From positions 2,777,656 through 2,841,655 of the forward strand of contig JADJOS010000001.1 of assembly GCA_016713675.1 (NCBI GenBank): a stretch of 64,000 nucleotides of DNA, in the 5' to 3' direction. Numbering within the stretch: position 1 is the stretch's first letter; every line of letters starts with the position of its first letter. Positions 53,469 to 63,400 of the stretch are shown here, piece by piece. The notes beneath the pieces are model-generated. The model was not told the DNA's origin, searched no databases, and saw nothing but the letters and a program-made list of their open reading frames with translations. The DNA comes from Acidobacteriota bacterium. GTDB taxonomy: Bacteria > Acidobacteriota > Blastocatellia > Pyrinomonadales > Pyrinomonadaceae. The position numbers were made by a program, and so were the translations under genes.

Positions 53469-55787
53469 ATGAAACGGATAGGTTGGCTCATCTCAAAATA
53501 CCTCGTCGGTGCGATCCTGCCGTATTTCGCATTCTCGTGGCTGCTGCTGAGCGTGATCCTGTTCATTCAGCAGGCAAGCAAGTTCTCCGACATTTTCTTC
53601 AGCGTTAATATCCCTGCGAATCTCATTTGGCAGCTAACGATCGCACTTGTCCCGAGCGTGATCGCATTCACGTGCCCAATGGCGATGCTGGTCGGAACGA
53701 TCATCGGCCTGTCAAAAATGCAGGGCGACAGTGAACTGGTGTCGGTCAGGGTCGCGGGTGTCAGCAATTTTCAGATCGCGATCCCGATCATGGTGGTCGG
53801 TGTTCTGTTGTCGGCGTTTGCGTTTGTGGTCAATCTAAAGGGCGTGCCGCTGGCCGCGGCTTTGGTACGAAGCGTTGCCCTGCAGACCGCGATCAAAAAA
53901 CTCGAATCGCCGATCGAGCCCGGAGTATTTAACACCGAGATCGCCGGGGCTACGATCTATGTCAAAAGCGGCGACCTGACGACAGGCAAATGGCAGAATA
54001 TCTTCATCTTTAGCGAAGACGCGAACCGGCCAAGTGTGCGTCTGATAACGTCAGGCAACGGCCGTATCGACGTGACGGATCAGAAAACGGAACTGGTCCT
54101 CGAAAATGCGACGGTCACGACGATGCCGCAACTGCCCGATCAGGGCAAATACGTCACAGAAAGCATCGGCGAAGTGCGGCTCGCGGTTAAGACAAGCCGC
54201 AGCGACCTGATAAATCGTCTTACCGGCGGAAGCACGGCCCCGGAAGAACTCGGCCTGTCACAATTATCCGAGTTCGCCAATGCCAGCGAAGGGAAGGAAC
54301 GGATCGAGGCCGAAATAATCTGGCAGCGTCGGATAACACTGTCGATCACGCCGTTCATATTTTGTCTGCTTGGCACAATGATGATCCTGAGTTTCGGCCG
54401 AGGCGGCCGCGGATTCGGGATCGTCCTGGCGTTTATCGGGCTGGTCACATATTACTTGCTGACGTTTGCCGGCGAGCAGCTCGCGAGAACCGGCAGTATC
54501 AGCGTTCCGGTCGCCGGCCTTATACCGGTCATTGCCAGTGCGATCGCGATAGTTTGGCTGTCATATTCGCGGCATTCCGCGTTGAATTCGGCGATCTTCG
54601 ACCAACTGAAGGCCGCGTTGCAAAAATTACAAGCGGCGACGATCGGAGTACAGGGGCCGAATAGACTGGTCGACCTTACGACCGGCATTCGCGATCTGGA
54701 CCTGATTGTAAATCTGGTCAAGTATTTCGTATTGACAGTTAGTTTTCTCGCCGTCGTATTCATCATTTTTACAGCATTCGAACTGTGGAAATTCGCCGGC
54801 GTGATCGACGGCGGTATCGTGCTGCTGGGGAAATACCTTTTCTTTCTATTGCCATTCATATATTTGCAGATCGCTCCGTCGGCGGCGATGGTGGCTACGC
54901 TTGCCACGTACATAATCAAATCGCGTCAAAACGAGATAGTCACCTGGACCTCGGCAGGGCAGAGCGTCTATCGGCTGCTCTTACCGTGTTTTATATTGAT
55001 GGCGATATTAGGGGCGGTTAACTGGCAGGTACAGGAGAGATTGACGCCGCGGGCAAATCAAATTCAGGATGCGGTACGTGAGCAGATACGAAAAGGCGGA
55101 GTTCCTGTCGATAGATCGGGAAGGGTCTGGGTCGCCAGGGGCGAGAGGATCTATTCTTTCAAGCAGCCTGTTTCGGATATTACTCCTGCGTCTGATAACG
55201 AAACGCATCTCGGTTGCTCAGGATCGTGCGGTTTGGATATGACCGTATTGGAATTTTCAACAAACGGGCAGGAATTGCAAACCGTGTACCGCACATCTCG
55301 TGCCGGGTGGGAAAAAGGAAAACTGAACTTCACCGGGCAGGTCGAGAAAGTTACTCTACGCGAAGGCAGTATTCGCACCGAAGCGCTCGAAGGCGGGGAA
55401 TTGGCAGAGGAGTTTGATCCGTTCAACCAGATAAAAGGGAAGCCGAGCCATCTCAACGCCGAAGAATTGAAACAACGACTCGAAAATTCCGGATCCGAGG
55501 TCGAACGCCGCAGCTTTGCCGTCACGATCCAAAAACGCTACACGACTTGGGTTCTCCCGCTCATCATCGCCCTCTTCACCGCGCCGTTCGCACTTTCACT
55601 CAGCCGAAAGGGCAAGGTCGTCACCATCGGCTACGCCGTCGGCCTCTGGCTTCTCTTCATGGGCACCACCAGCCTCTTCGCCCAATTCGGCGAAGCCGGC
55701 AGCCTCTCCCCATTCACCGCCGTCTGGTCCCCGCTGCTTTTGTTTTCAATGCTTGGAGTTTATCTTCTATCAAGAGTTCGTACTTAG
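53469..55787 (+). CDS. Fused LptF-LptG lipopolysaccharide export permease
   Basis: Protein of 772 aa, twice the usual ~360. Both halves match YjgP/YjgQ (LptF/LptG) permeases: N-half with YFAFSWLLLSVILFIQQA, VPSVIAFTCPMAMLVGTIIG, SELVSVRVAGVSN; C-half with FLLPFIYLQIAPSAAMVATL, RQNEIVTWTSAGQSVYRL, NWQVQERLTPRANQIQ. Each half has the expected membrane helices and a jellyroll periplasmic insert. LptB and LptC are not in the window. Begins 7 bp after recO. Confidence 0.85.
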   Translation: MKRIGWLISKYLVGAILPYFAFSWLLLSVILFIQQASKFSDIFFSVNIPANLIWQLTIALVPSVIAFTCPMAMLVGTIIGLSKMQGDSELVSVRVAGVSNFQIAIPIMVVGVLLSAFAFVVNLKGVPLAAALVRSVALQTAIKKLESPIEPGVFNTEIAGATIYVKSGDLTTGKWQNIFIFSEDANRPSVRLITSGNGRIDVTDQKTELVLENATVTTMPQLPDQGKYVTESIGEVRLAVKTSRSDLINRLTGGSTAPEELGLSQLSEFANASEGKERIEAEIIWQRRITLSITPFIFCLLGTMMILSFGRGGRGFGIVLAFIGLVTYYLLTFAGEQLARTGSISVPVAGLIPVIASAIAIVWLSYSRHSALNSAIFDQLKAALQKLQAATIGVQGPNRLVDLTTGIRDLDLIVNLVKYFVLTVSFLAVVFIIFTAFELWKFAGVIDGGIVLLGKYLFFLLPFIYLQIAPSAAMVATLATYIIKSRQNEIVTWTSAGQSVYRLLLPCFILMAILGAVNWQVQERLTPRANQIQDAVREQIRKGGVPVDRSGRVWVARGERIYSFKQPVSDITPASDNETHLGCSGSCGLDMTVLEFSTNGQELQTVYRTSRAGWEKGKLNFTGQVEKVTLREGSIRTEALEGGELAEEFDPFNQIKGKPSHLNAEELKQRLENSGSEVERRSFAVTIQKRYTTWVLPLIIALFTAPFALSLSRKGKVVTIGYAVGLWLLFMGTTSLFAQFGEAGSLSPFTAVWSPLLLFSMLGVYLLSRVRT

Positions 55788-55969
55788 ACTCTTAGGCTCC
55801 ACTCTTTGCAAAGACGGGGTGGAAGCCGCTTCGGCTCAAGGGGTGTTTCTCACTTCGCCAATTTCTTCCGGATCCTTTAGGCCGTCGTTCGAAACAATAG
55901 AAAGAACGGAAGTTTATCGTAGTGTTAATTCGAACGTGTCCAATGCCGCTTTAAGTTTCTTGCTTTTAC

Positions 55970-56008
55970 AAAAAAAATGACCCGACGTTTCCGCCGGGCC
56001 TTTTCTTT
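55970..56008. terminator. Bidirectional terminator between lptFG and ahcY
   Basis: GACCCGACG / CGCCGGGCC stem (two wobbles) with a 4-base loop. The A8 run on one side (a T8 tail for ahcY) and TTTTCTTT on the other serve both convergent genes. Confidence 0.88.
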
Positions 56009-56042
56009 ATCTTTAACTTTTCACTTTCAGTTTTACACTGAA

Positions 56043-57299
56043 TTACGTTCCGGTTTCCCAGCTGCCCATGTATTCGAGCATTTCCGGTGTGAGTTCGTCG
56101 ATATTGACGCCCATTGCACGGAGTTTGAGCGAAGCGATCTCCTGATCGACTTCCTTAGGCAGGATATGAACGCCGGCGGCGAGTTTTCCGTGGTTTTTGA
56201 CCAAAAACTCGGCTGACAACGCCTGGTTGGCGAATGACATATCCATTACCGATGCCGGGTGGCCTTCGGCAGCCGCGAGGTTGATCAGACGGCCTTCGCC
56301 GAGAACGATCACGCTCTTGCCCTGATGTGTGATGTACTCTTCGACGAACGGGCGGCGTTTGACGGCCTCGGCCGACATATCACGCAGAGCGTCGAGGTTG
56401 AGTTCGAGGTCAAAGTGGCCGCTGTTGCAGACGATCGCACCGTCCTTCATCACCGCAAAGTGTTCTGCGTCAATGACATGGCGGTTTCCTGTGACCGTGA
56501 CGAAGAAATCGCCGACCTTCGCCGCTTCCTTCATCGGCATCACACGCATACCGTCCATAACTGCCTCGATCGCCTTGATCGGATCGATCTCGGTGACGAC
56601 GACATTCGCGCCCATACCGCGTGCACGCATTGCGACGCCCTTGCCGCACCAGCCGTAGCCAACCACGACGAGCGTTTTGCCGGCGAGCAGGATGTTGGTT
56701 GCACGAATGATGCCGTCAAGTGTCGATTGGCCCGTTCCGTAACGGTTATCGAAGAAATGCTTGGTCTGAGCGTCGTTGACCGCGATCGAAGGGAAGGTGA
56801 GCACTCCGGCCTTGACCATCGCCTGAAGGCGGACAATTCCGGTAGTCGTCTCTTCCGTTGTACCGATCAGATTGCCGATCAACTCAGGCTTTTCCTTGAT
56901 CATTGTCGCTACGACGTCCGATCCGTCATCGATGATGAGGTTCGGATTCGTATCAAGTGCAGCTTTTACGTGTCGGACGTAAGTCTCGGTCGATTCGCCC
57001 TTGTGTGCCATGACCGGGATGCCCCAGTCAGCCACAAGGGAAGCCGCGACATCGTCCTGCGTCGAAAGCGGGTTCGAAGCGATCAACAGCGATTCTGCTC
57101 CACCTGCCTGCAATGTACGGGCCAAGTTAGCGGTCTCCGTCGTAATGTGGGCACATGCGATAAGCTTTACGCCGACCAGCGGTTTTTCAGCTTCAAATCG
57201 TTCGCGAATGAGGCGAAGAACAGGCATTTCGCGGTCCGCCCACTCAATGCGCTGTTTACCTTGCGGGGCAAGGTTGATGTCCTTGATGTCGTATTCCAT
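56043..57299 (-). CDS. ahcY: Adenosylhomocysteinase (SAH hydrolase)
   Basis: Protein of 418 aa. ATG 57299 was chosen because AGGA lies 6 nt upstream; earlier in-frame starts overlap metK. Motifs: CAHITTETANLARTLQAGGA, NAD site VVVGYGWCGKGVAMRARGMG, EGRLINLAAAEGHPASVMDM. It splits S-adenosylhomocysteine to adenosine and homocysteine, recycling the methylation by-product. Immediately downstream of metK on the same strand (13 bp), giving a SAM-cycle pair. Confidence 0.95.
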   Translation of the reverse strand: MEYDIKDINLAPQGKQRIEWADREMPVLRLIRERFEAEKPLVGVKLIACAHITTETANLARTLQAGGAESLLIASNPLSTQDDVAASLVADWGIPVMAHKGESTETYVRHVKAALDTNPNLIIDDGSDVVATMIKEKPELIGNLIGTTEETTTGIVRLQAMVKAGVLTFPSIAVNDAQTKHFFDNRYGTGQSTLDGIIRATNILLAGKTLVVVGYGWCGKGVAMRARGMGANVVVTEIDPIKAIEAVMDGMRVMPMKEAAKVGDFFVTVTGNRHVIDAEHFAVMKDGAIVCNSGHFDLELNLDALRDMSAEAVKRRPFVEEYITHQGKSVIVLGEGRLINLAAAEGHPASVMDMSFANQALSAEFLVKNHGKLAAGVHILPKEVDQEIASLKLRAMGVNIDELTPEMLEYMGSWETGT

Positions 57300-57312
57300 T
57301 GATGTTCCTGCG

Positions 57313-58482
57313 TTAGCCATTTGTTCCAATACCTCTATGATTCTCGGCCGAGATCCTCAGATCTTCTGCCTTATCGGTCTTTTCCCATGAAAATTCGTCG
57401 TTGGTTCGGCCAAAATGGCCAAATCGCGCCGTCATTTTGTAGATCGGGCGACGAAGATCCAATGTCTCGATGATCGCTTTCGGGGTCAACGTGAAATTCT
57501 CGCGAACGATGTCCGATATACGTTCGTCATCGATCGTGCCCGTGCCGTGTGTGTCGATAAGGACCGAGACCGGTTCGGCGACGCCGATAGCGTATGCGAG
57601 CTGAACGGTACATTTGTCTGCCAGGCCCGCAGCTACAACATTCTTGGCAATATAGCGAGCCATATATGCTGCTGAACGGTCGACCTTTGTGGGATCTTTG
57701 CCCGAAAATGCACCGCCGCCGTGCGGAGCATATCCGCCGTAGGTATCGACAATGATCTTACGTCCGGTGACGCCGGCATCGCCCATTGGCCCGCCGATCA
57801 CGAATTTGCCGGTCGGATTGATATGGTATTTCGTGTTGTCGTCGATCATGTCTGCTGGGATCACAGGTTTGATCACGTGCTCCATGATATCCGCACGGAT
57901 GTCTTCGATGTCGAGATCCGCAGTCTGCGATGAGATCACAACCGCCTCGACACGAAACGGTTTGCCGTCGCGATACTCGATCGATACCTGCGATTTTCCA
58001 TCCGGACGAAGATAGGGAATTGTCCCATCTCGCCGAACTTTCGAAAGCTGGCGCGTCAGATTGTGGGCCATCTGGATCGGCATCGGCATTAATTCAGGGG
58101 TTTCATTACAGGCAAAACCAAACATGAGACCTTGGTCCCCAGCTCCACCAGTATCAACGCCTTGCGAAATGTCGGGTGATTGTGTTCCGATCGCATCAAT
58201 AACGCTGCAGGTATTCGAATCATATCCAAATTCTGCATCGTTATACCCAATTTCCTCGATCGTCTCTCGAATGATCTGCTTATAATTGACCTTTGCCGTT
58301 GTCGTGATCTCACCGGCAACGACAGCCAGACCAGTGGTGACCAGCGTTTCGCACGCAACACGGGCGTTCGGGTCTTGCTCCAAGATCGCATCAAGGATCG
58401 CGTCAGATACATGATCGGCAATTTTGTCCGGATGGCCTTCTGTAACCGATTCCGATGTAAATAAATAATTTCCGTTACTCAA
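57313..58482 (-). CDS. metK: S-adenosylmethionine synthase
   Basis: Protein of 389 aa. Motifs: SESVTEGHPDKIADHVSDAI, GAGDQGLMFGFA, GGGAFSGKDPTKVDRSAAY. Makes SAM from methionine and ATP in the cytoplasm. The 200-bp upstream region holds no recognisable riboswitch or terminator. Confidence 0.96.
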   Translation of the reverse strand: MSNGNYLFTSESVTEGHPDKIADHVSDAILDAILEQDPNARVACETLVTTGLAVVAGEITTTAKVNYKQIIRETIEEIGYNDAEFGYDSNTCSVIDAIGTQSPDISQGVDTGGAGDQGLMFGFACNETPELMPMPIQMAHNLTRQLSKVRRDGTIPYLRPDGKSQVSIEYRDGKPFRVEAVVISSQTADLDIEDIRADIMEHVIKPVIPADMIDDNTKYHINPTGKFVIGGPMGDAGVTGRKIIVDTYGGYAPHGGGAFSGKDPTKVDRSAAYMARYIAKNVVAAGLADKCTVQLAYAIGVAEPVSVLIDTHGTGTIDDERISDIVRENFTLTPKAIIETLDLRRPIYKMTARFGHFGRTNDEFSWEKTDKAEDLRISAENHRGIGTNG

Positions 58483-58685
58483 TGGTTTACGTAACTCCTT
58501 ATAATAATATTGGCTTCTGTAGACTGATATCCTAGTCAGATAACAAAACGACGATTGTAGCCCTTTGCGGCAATAGTGTCAACGTATGAATCATAAGTTG
58601 GAGAGAGGGGCTCTAACCCTCATTTTCATTGCCACAGATAAAGTGCGTCCGATAATAGAGATTATGTACAGCTTTCCGGGCCTTC

Positions 58686-59168
58686 TCAGCCGATCAATTC
58701 CGGCCAATCCTCAACAGGAGAAAGATCTTCATCACCCACGGGTTCGGAAGGCGTCGTCGACGCCGATAGGTCTATGACTTTCTGCTCTACATAGATCGGG
58801 CAATCAAGACGCAATGCAAGAGCGATAGCATCCGAAGGCCGAGCATCAAATGAGACGAGATCGTCGTTCTGGTCAGTCAACTGGATGCGTGCATAGAATG
58901 TGTTTTCATGGAGATCAGTGATGATAACCCTCGACGCCGACAAGCGGCATTCGATGATCACATTCCTCAATAGATCGTGAGTCATCGGTCGCTGAGGGAC
59001 GACCTTTTCGATCTCAAGCGCGATCGCATTAGCCTCAAAGGCTCCGACCCAGATCGGTAAAACTGTCTCGGATTCGACGCCTTTAAGCACGACGATGGGC
59101 GTATTGGTATTCGGGTCCATTATCAGAGCTCCGATCTTTACTTCGACTAGGGTTGGATCTATTTCCAT
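58686..59168 (-). CDS. Bifunctional nuclease family (DUF151) protein
   Basis: Protein of 160 aa. BFN/DUF151 signature: VVLKGVESETVLPIWVG, RPMTHDLLRNVI, SFDARPSDAIALALRLDCPI. Plant BFN1 and the Thermotoga homologue are the best-known members; the bacterial in vivo role is poorly defined. It lies 2 bp downstream of miaB, probably in one transcript. Confidence 0.9.
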   Translation of the reverse strand: MEIDPTLVEVKIGALIMDPNTNTPIVVLKGVESETVLPIWVGAFEANAIALEIEKVVPQRPMTHDLLRNVIIECRLSASRVIITDLHENTFYARIQLTDQNDDLVSFDARPSDAIALALRLDCPIYVEQKVIDLSASTTPSEPVGDEDLSPVEDWPELIG

Positions 59169-59170
59169 TT

Positions 59171-60496
59171 TTATTGAATTACTCCAAACAGGGAGTTTGA
59201 CTTAATTTCTGTGATCTTAACATCGACGATCTTGCCTAACGTGTCCCGCGAGCCTTCAAAATTAACGACCTTGTGGCAGGTCGAATGTCCGGTCAGACCA
59301 GTGGCCGAGCGGCTCGAGCCGACCTCAACTAACACTTTAAGCACCTGATTAATATATCGCTGTAAAGCGTTGTTTTGACTAGACTTCTGGGCTCGCTCGA
59401 GTTCGAGAAATCGTAGCGTCTTTTCTGCCGGAGACACATCATCTTTCATTTCAAAAGCCGGGGTCCCGGGACGCGGCGAGTATTTGAAAATGTATGCCAT
59501 ATCAAAGCCGCAGTACTCGACCATCTTAACCGAATCCAGAAAATCCGATTCGGCCTCGCCAGGAAAGCCAACGATAATGTCTGTCGTGAGAGCGATATCA
59601 CGATTCGACGACTTTAAGCGGTCGATCTGTTTGAAATACCGTTCGATGGTGTGGCCGCGTTTCATTGCCGAAAGTATGCGGTTGCTGCCGGATTGCACAG
59701 GCAAATGGACCCAATTACAAAGATTTTCATGCGTTTCAATCGCATCGACAATGTCGTCGTTAAAATCGCGGGGAAATGAGGTGTTAAATTTTATCCGCTC
59801 GATGCCTGTAGCGGCGACTGCTCGCAAAAGACGCGAGAACGCCGACTTCCCTGCAAATCCTTCGAGTCCCGAATCGGTCTCAGGCCTGTAACTATTGACG
59901 TTTTGGCCGATCAAATGTACTTCTTTGACGCCGTTTCGACGCATTTCGAGGACCTGTCGGACAATGTCCGATGCGGGAAAGCTACGTTCGCGGCCGCGTG
60001 AGAATGGGACGATGCAATAGGTGCAAAACTTGTTACAGCCCTCAATAATTGGTAAAAACGCGACATATGGCGAATGTCTGTGCGTGTCAGCAACTGTCCA
60101 GTCATAGTCAACTTCCCTCTCGCCAAGGTCGACAATTCCCTCTTCGCCGTGGTAAACGCGGCTTATTACGTCGGCGACGCGGCCGACTGCCCGTGTTCCG
60201 AGGACAAAATCGACGCCCTCGATCTTGTTGAACAGCGTTTCGCCTTCTAGCTGAGCGACGCAGCCCATGACGCCGATGACAGGTTTCGGCCTGTCGACGT
60301 GGCGGATGCGGCCGACGCGGCTGTATAATTTGTGTTCGGCCTTTTCGCGAACGGAGCACGTATTTAACAGAATGACATCCGCGGATAGTTCGTCAACAGT
60401 CATCTCAAAACCGTCTCGTCCAAGCGCCGTCGCGACGCGTTCCGAATCGGAAACGTTCATTTGACAGCCGTAGGTTTCGAGATAAACTTTCTTCAT
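59171..60496 (-). CDS. miaB: tRNA-2-methylthio-N6-dimethylallyladenosine synthase
   Basis: Protein of 441 aa. N-terminal UPF0004 cluster Cys residues C11, C47 and C79; radical-SAM motif C154-x3-C158-x2-C161 (CNKFCTYC); C-terminal TRAM-like domain. It adds the methylthio group to i6A37 of tRNAs. The start codon is only 2 bp from the divergent dnaE start, and the N-terminal MKKVYLETYGCQMN is exactly the family start, so the spacing is not a miscall. Confidence 0.95.
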   Translation of the reverse strand: MKKVYLETYGCQMNVSDSERVATALGRDGFEMTVDELSADVILLNTCSVREKAEHKLYSRVGRIRHVDRPKPVIGVMGCVAQLEGETLFNKIEGVDFVLGTRAVGRVADVISRVYHGEEGIVDLGEREVDYDWTVADTHRHSPYVAFLPIIEGCNKFCTYCIVPFSRGRERSFPASDIVRQVLEMRRNGVKEVHLIGQNVNSYRPETDSGLEGFAGKSAFSRLLRAVAATGIERIKFNTSFPRDFNDDIVDAIETHENLCNWVHLPVQSGSNRILSAMKRGHTIERYFKQIDRLKSSNRDIALTTDIIVGFPGEAESDFLDSVKMVEYCGFDMAYIFKYSPRPGTPAFEMKDDVSPAEKTLRFLELERAQKSSQNNALQRYINQVLKVLVEVGSSRSATGLTGHSTCHKVVNFEGSRDTLGKIVDVKITEIKSNSLFGVIQ

Positions 60497-60498
60497 AA

Positions 60499-63400
60499 AT
60501 GCCGCAAGAATCAGACCAAAAACCAGCCAAGGCCCAAGACTTTGTGCATCTGCATTTGCATTCCGATTATAGCCTTTTGCAAAGCACTGTCCAACTTAAG
60601 CCTTTGGCAAAGAAACTCGTCGAACTCGAGATGTCGGCGTGTGCGTTGACCGATCTTGGGAATATGTACGGCACTGTTTCGTATTTCAACGCCATGAAAT
60701 ACGCGGGCATAAAGCCGATAATAGGATATGACGCGCATCTGACGCTTGGAAGCCGTGGTGAACAGTCCTCGTCCCTTGCCGCGGGCGAACGAGCGTATTA
60801 CGGGCTTGTTTTGCTCGCGACCGATCTTGAAGGCTATCAGAATCTCGCCTGGCTCGCCTCGAAGGCCTTTACAGAGGGCTTTTACCATCGACCGAGGATC
60901 GACATGGATATCCTTGCCGAGAAAAGCAAAGGTTTGATCGCTTTGTCGGGCGGGCTTGACGGAACGGTCGGTCACTACCTCGCGAATGACGATCACAAGA
61001 AAGCGACGGAGATCGCGGGGAAATTCAGCGATATTTTCGGGCCTGAACGGTTCTATCTTGAGATCCAGGATCGCGGCGGCGATATGGAATTGAACCGCAA
61101 GATCGTCGATCTGTCGAAGGAATTGTCGCTCCCGATCGTCGCGACCAACGACGTTTACTATCTCGAACGCGGCGACGCTCGTGCCCGCGAGGCTTTGATC
61201 GCGATCAACGACGGGCGGAGCGTACCGGCGGCGGGGCAGACTGAGGCGAATTCGTACAAATATCTGCGTTCGGCGGAGGAAATGTGGGAGATTTTCGGCG
61301 GCGAACTGCCGGAATCTCTCAACAATACCCTCAAGATAACGGAGATGTGCAGCCTCGTCATCCCAATGGGCGACGATGTCAGACAGCTTCCGAATTTCCC
61401 TATTCCGGACGAATTTGCAGACAAGTCGAGCGACGAGTATTTCGAACACGTTCTGCGCGAAGGTTTCAAAGAGCGACTTGAGGCCGAATGGTTGCCGCAG
61501 CAGACTGCCGGAACATTAACGCATTCGATCGAAGAATACGAAGAGCGACTGCAGATCGAGATCTCGACGATCAATAGGATGGGCTTTCCCGGTTACTTTC
61601 TGATCGTCTGGGATTTTATTAAATATGCCCGCGAGCAGAATATTCCGGTCGGTCCGGGACGTGGTTCGGCGGCGGGGTCGCTGGCTGCGTATTGTATGCG
61701 GATCACGGATGTCGATCCACTGCAGCACGAGCTGCTGTTCGAGCGGTTTCTTAACCCCGAACGCATCTCGATGCCTGATATCGATATCGATTTCTGCATC
61801 CGTGGGCGTGGGGACGTTATTGATCACGTTACGAAGCTTTACGGACGTGAATCGGTCTGTCAGATCGTAACCTTCGGAACAATGGCCTCGAAGGCCGCGA
61901 TCAAGGATGTCGGGCGTGCTCTCAATGTTCCGTACGGCGATGTCGAAAAGATCGCGAAGCTGATGCCGCCGCCGATACGTGGACGAAACGTCAGTATCTC
62001 GGACGCCATAAAGCAGGTTCCCGAGCTGCAGGCCGCGATGGACAACGACCCGCGGATCAAAGAGATGGTCGAGCTCGCACTCAAGGTCGAGGGCTGTGCG
62101 CGGCATACTTCAGTGCATGCGGCAGGCGTGGTTATCAGCCCGAAACCGCTGCACGAGTTGGTTCCGGTCGCAATGTCGGGCAAAGAGGAACTCACCAGCC
62201 AGTATCCGATGAACGATCTCGAAAAGGTCGGGATGCTCAAGATGGATTTCCTCGGGCTGACGACGCTGACGATCATCAGCGATTGCCTGACGGAGCTTGA
62301 GAACCGCACCGGCATCACTGTCGATTGGACCAAGATCCCGACCGACGATCCCGCGACGATGAAGCTCTTCTCCGACGGCCGCACGGACGCGATATTCCAG
62401 TTCGAATCCTCCGGCATGCAGGACATCTGCCGCAAGATGAAGCCCGAGAATCTCGAAGACCTCTCCGCCCTCAACGCCCTGTACCGTCCGGGCCCGATCG
62501 ACGGCGGGATGATCGATCTGTTTGTGGATCGCCGCCGCGGGATCAAAGAGGTCGAGTATTGGGTGCCCGAGGTCGAAGAGTTTCTCAAACCGACGTTCGG
62601 CGTGCTCGTCTATCAAGAGCAGATCATGCAGATCGCGCAGAAGCTCGGCGGTTACAGCCTCGGCGACGCCGATCTGATGCGGCGGGCGATGGGCAAAAAG
62701 AACATCGCCGAGATGGCCAAGCACACCGACCAGTTTATCAGCGGAGCGGTCGCGAACGGCGTCAACAAAAAGACGGCGAACGAGATCTTCCAGCTGATGT
62801 CCAAATTCGCGGACTACGGCTTTAACCGCAGCCACAGTATCGCGTACGCCGTGCTGGCGTTCCGCACGGGCTATCTCAAGGCGCATTATCCGTCGTATTT
62901 TTACGCCTCGGTCCTCTCGCACGAAGCCGACGACAGTGCCAAGGTCTACAAATATTCGTCCGAACTGCGTTTCCTCGGCCTCGAACTCCTCCCGCCGGAT
63001 ATAAACGAGAGCGGCCTCGGCTTCACGCCGCTGCCGGACGCGGTGCGGTTTGGCCTGAGTGCGATCAAAGGCATGGGCACGACGAGCGTCGAGGCTATCG
63101 TAAAGGCGAGGGCGGACGGGCCGTTCGTTTCGCTGATCGATTTTGTGTCGCGGCTTGGGCCCGGCAGCGTTAATCGAAAGGGCGTTGAGAATCTGATCGC
63201 GGCCGGGGCTTTCGACTCGATAATGACGACGGGCGAAACTACGGCTTCGTGGCGGGCGAAGCTCAACGCGGCGATCGACAGTTCGCTCAAACAGGGCCAG
63301 CGTGCTGCCGAAGACCGTCTGAGCGGGCAAAATGCCCTGTTCGGCGGCGACGTCGGCGGGCCGGTCGAGGACGCCGAGCTGCCGGACGTTCCCGAGTGGA

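Noticed and set aside
56259..57302. Plus-strand reading frame of 347 codons opposite ahcY
   Set aside because: ahcY is unmistakable; this frame is its shadow.
58483..58685. Possible SAM or SAH riboswitch before metK
   Set aside because: No kink-turn, aptamer-like conserved strings or terminator/anti-terminator pair could be seen; only short weak inverted repeats.
60511..61449. Minus-strand reading frame of 312 codons over the dnaE start
   Set aside because: Antisense to the PHP domain of dnaE, no recognisable motif or ribosome site.
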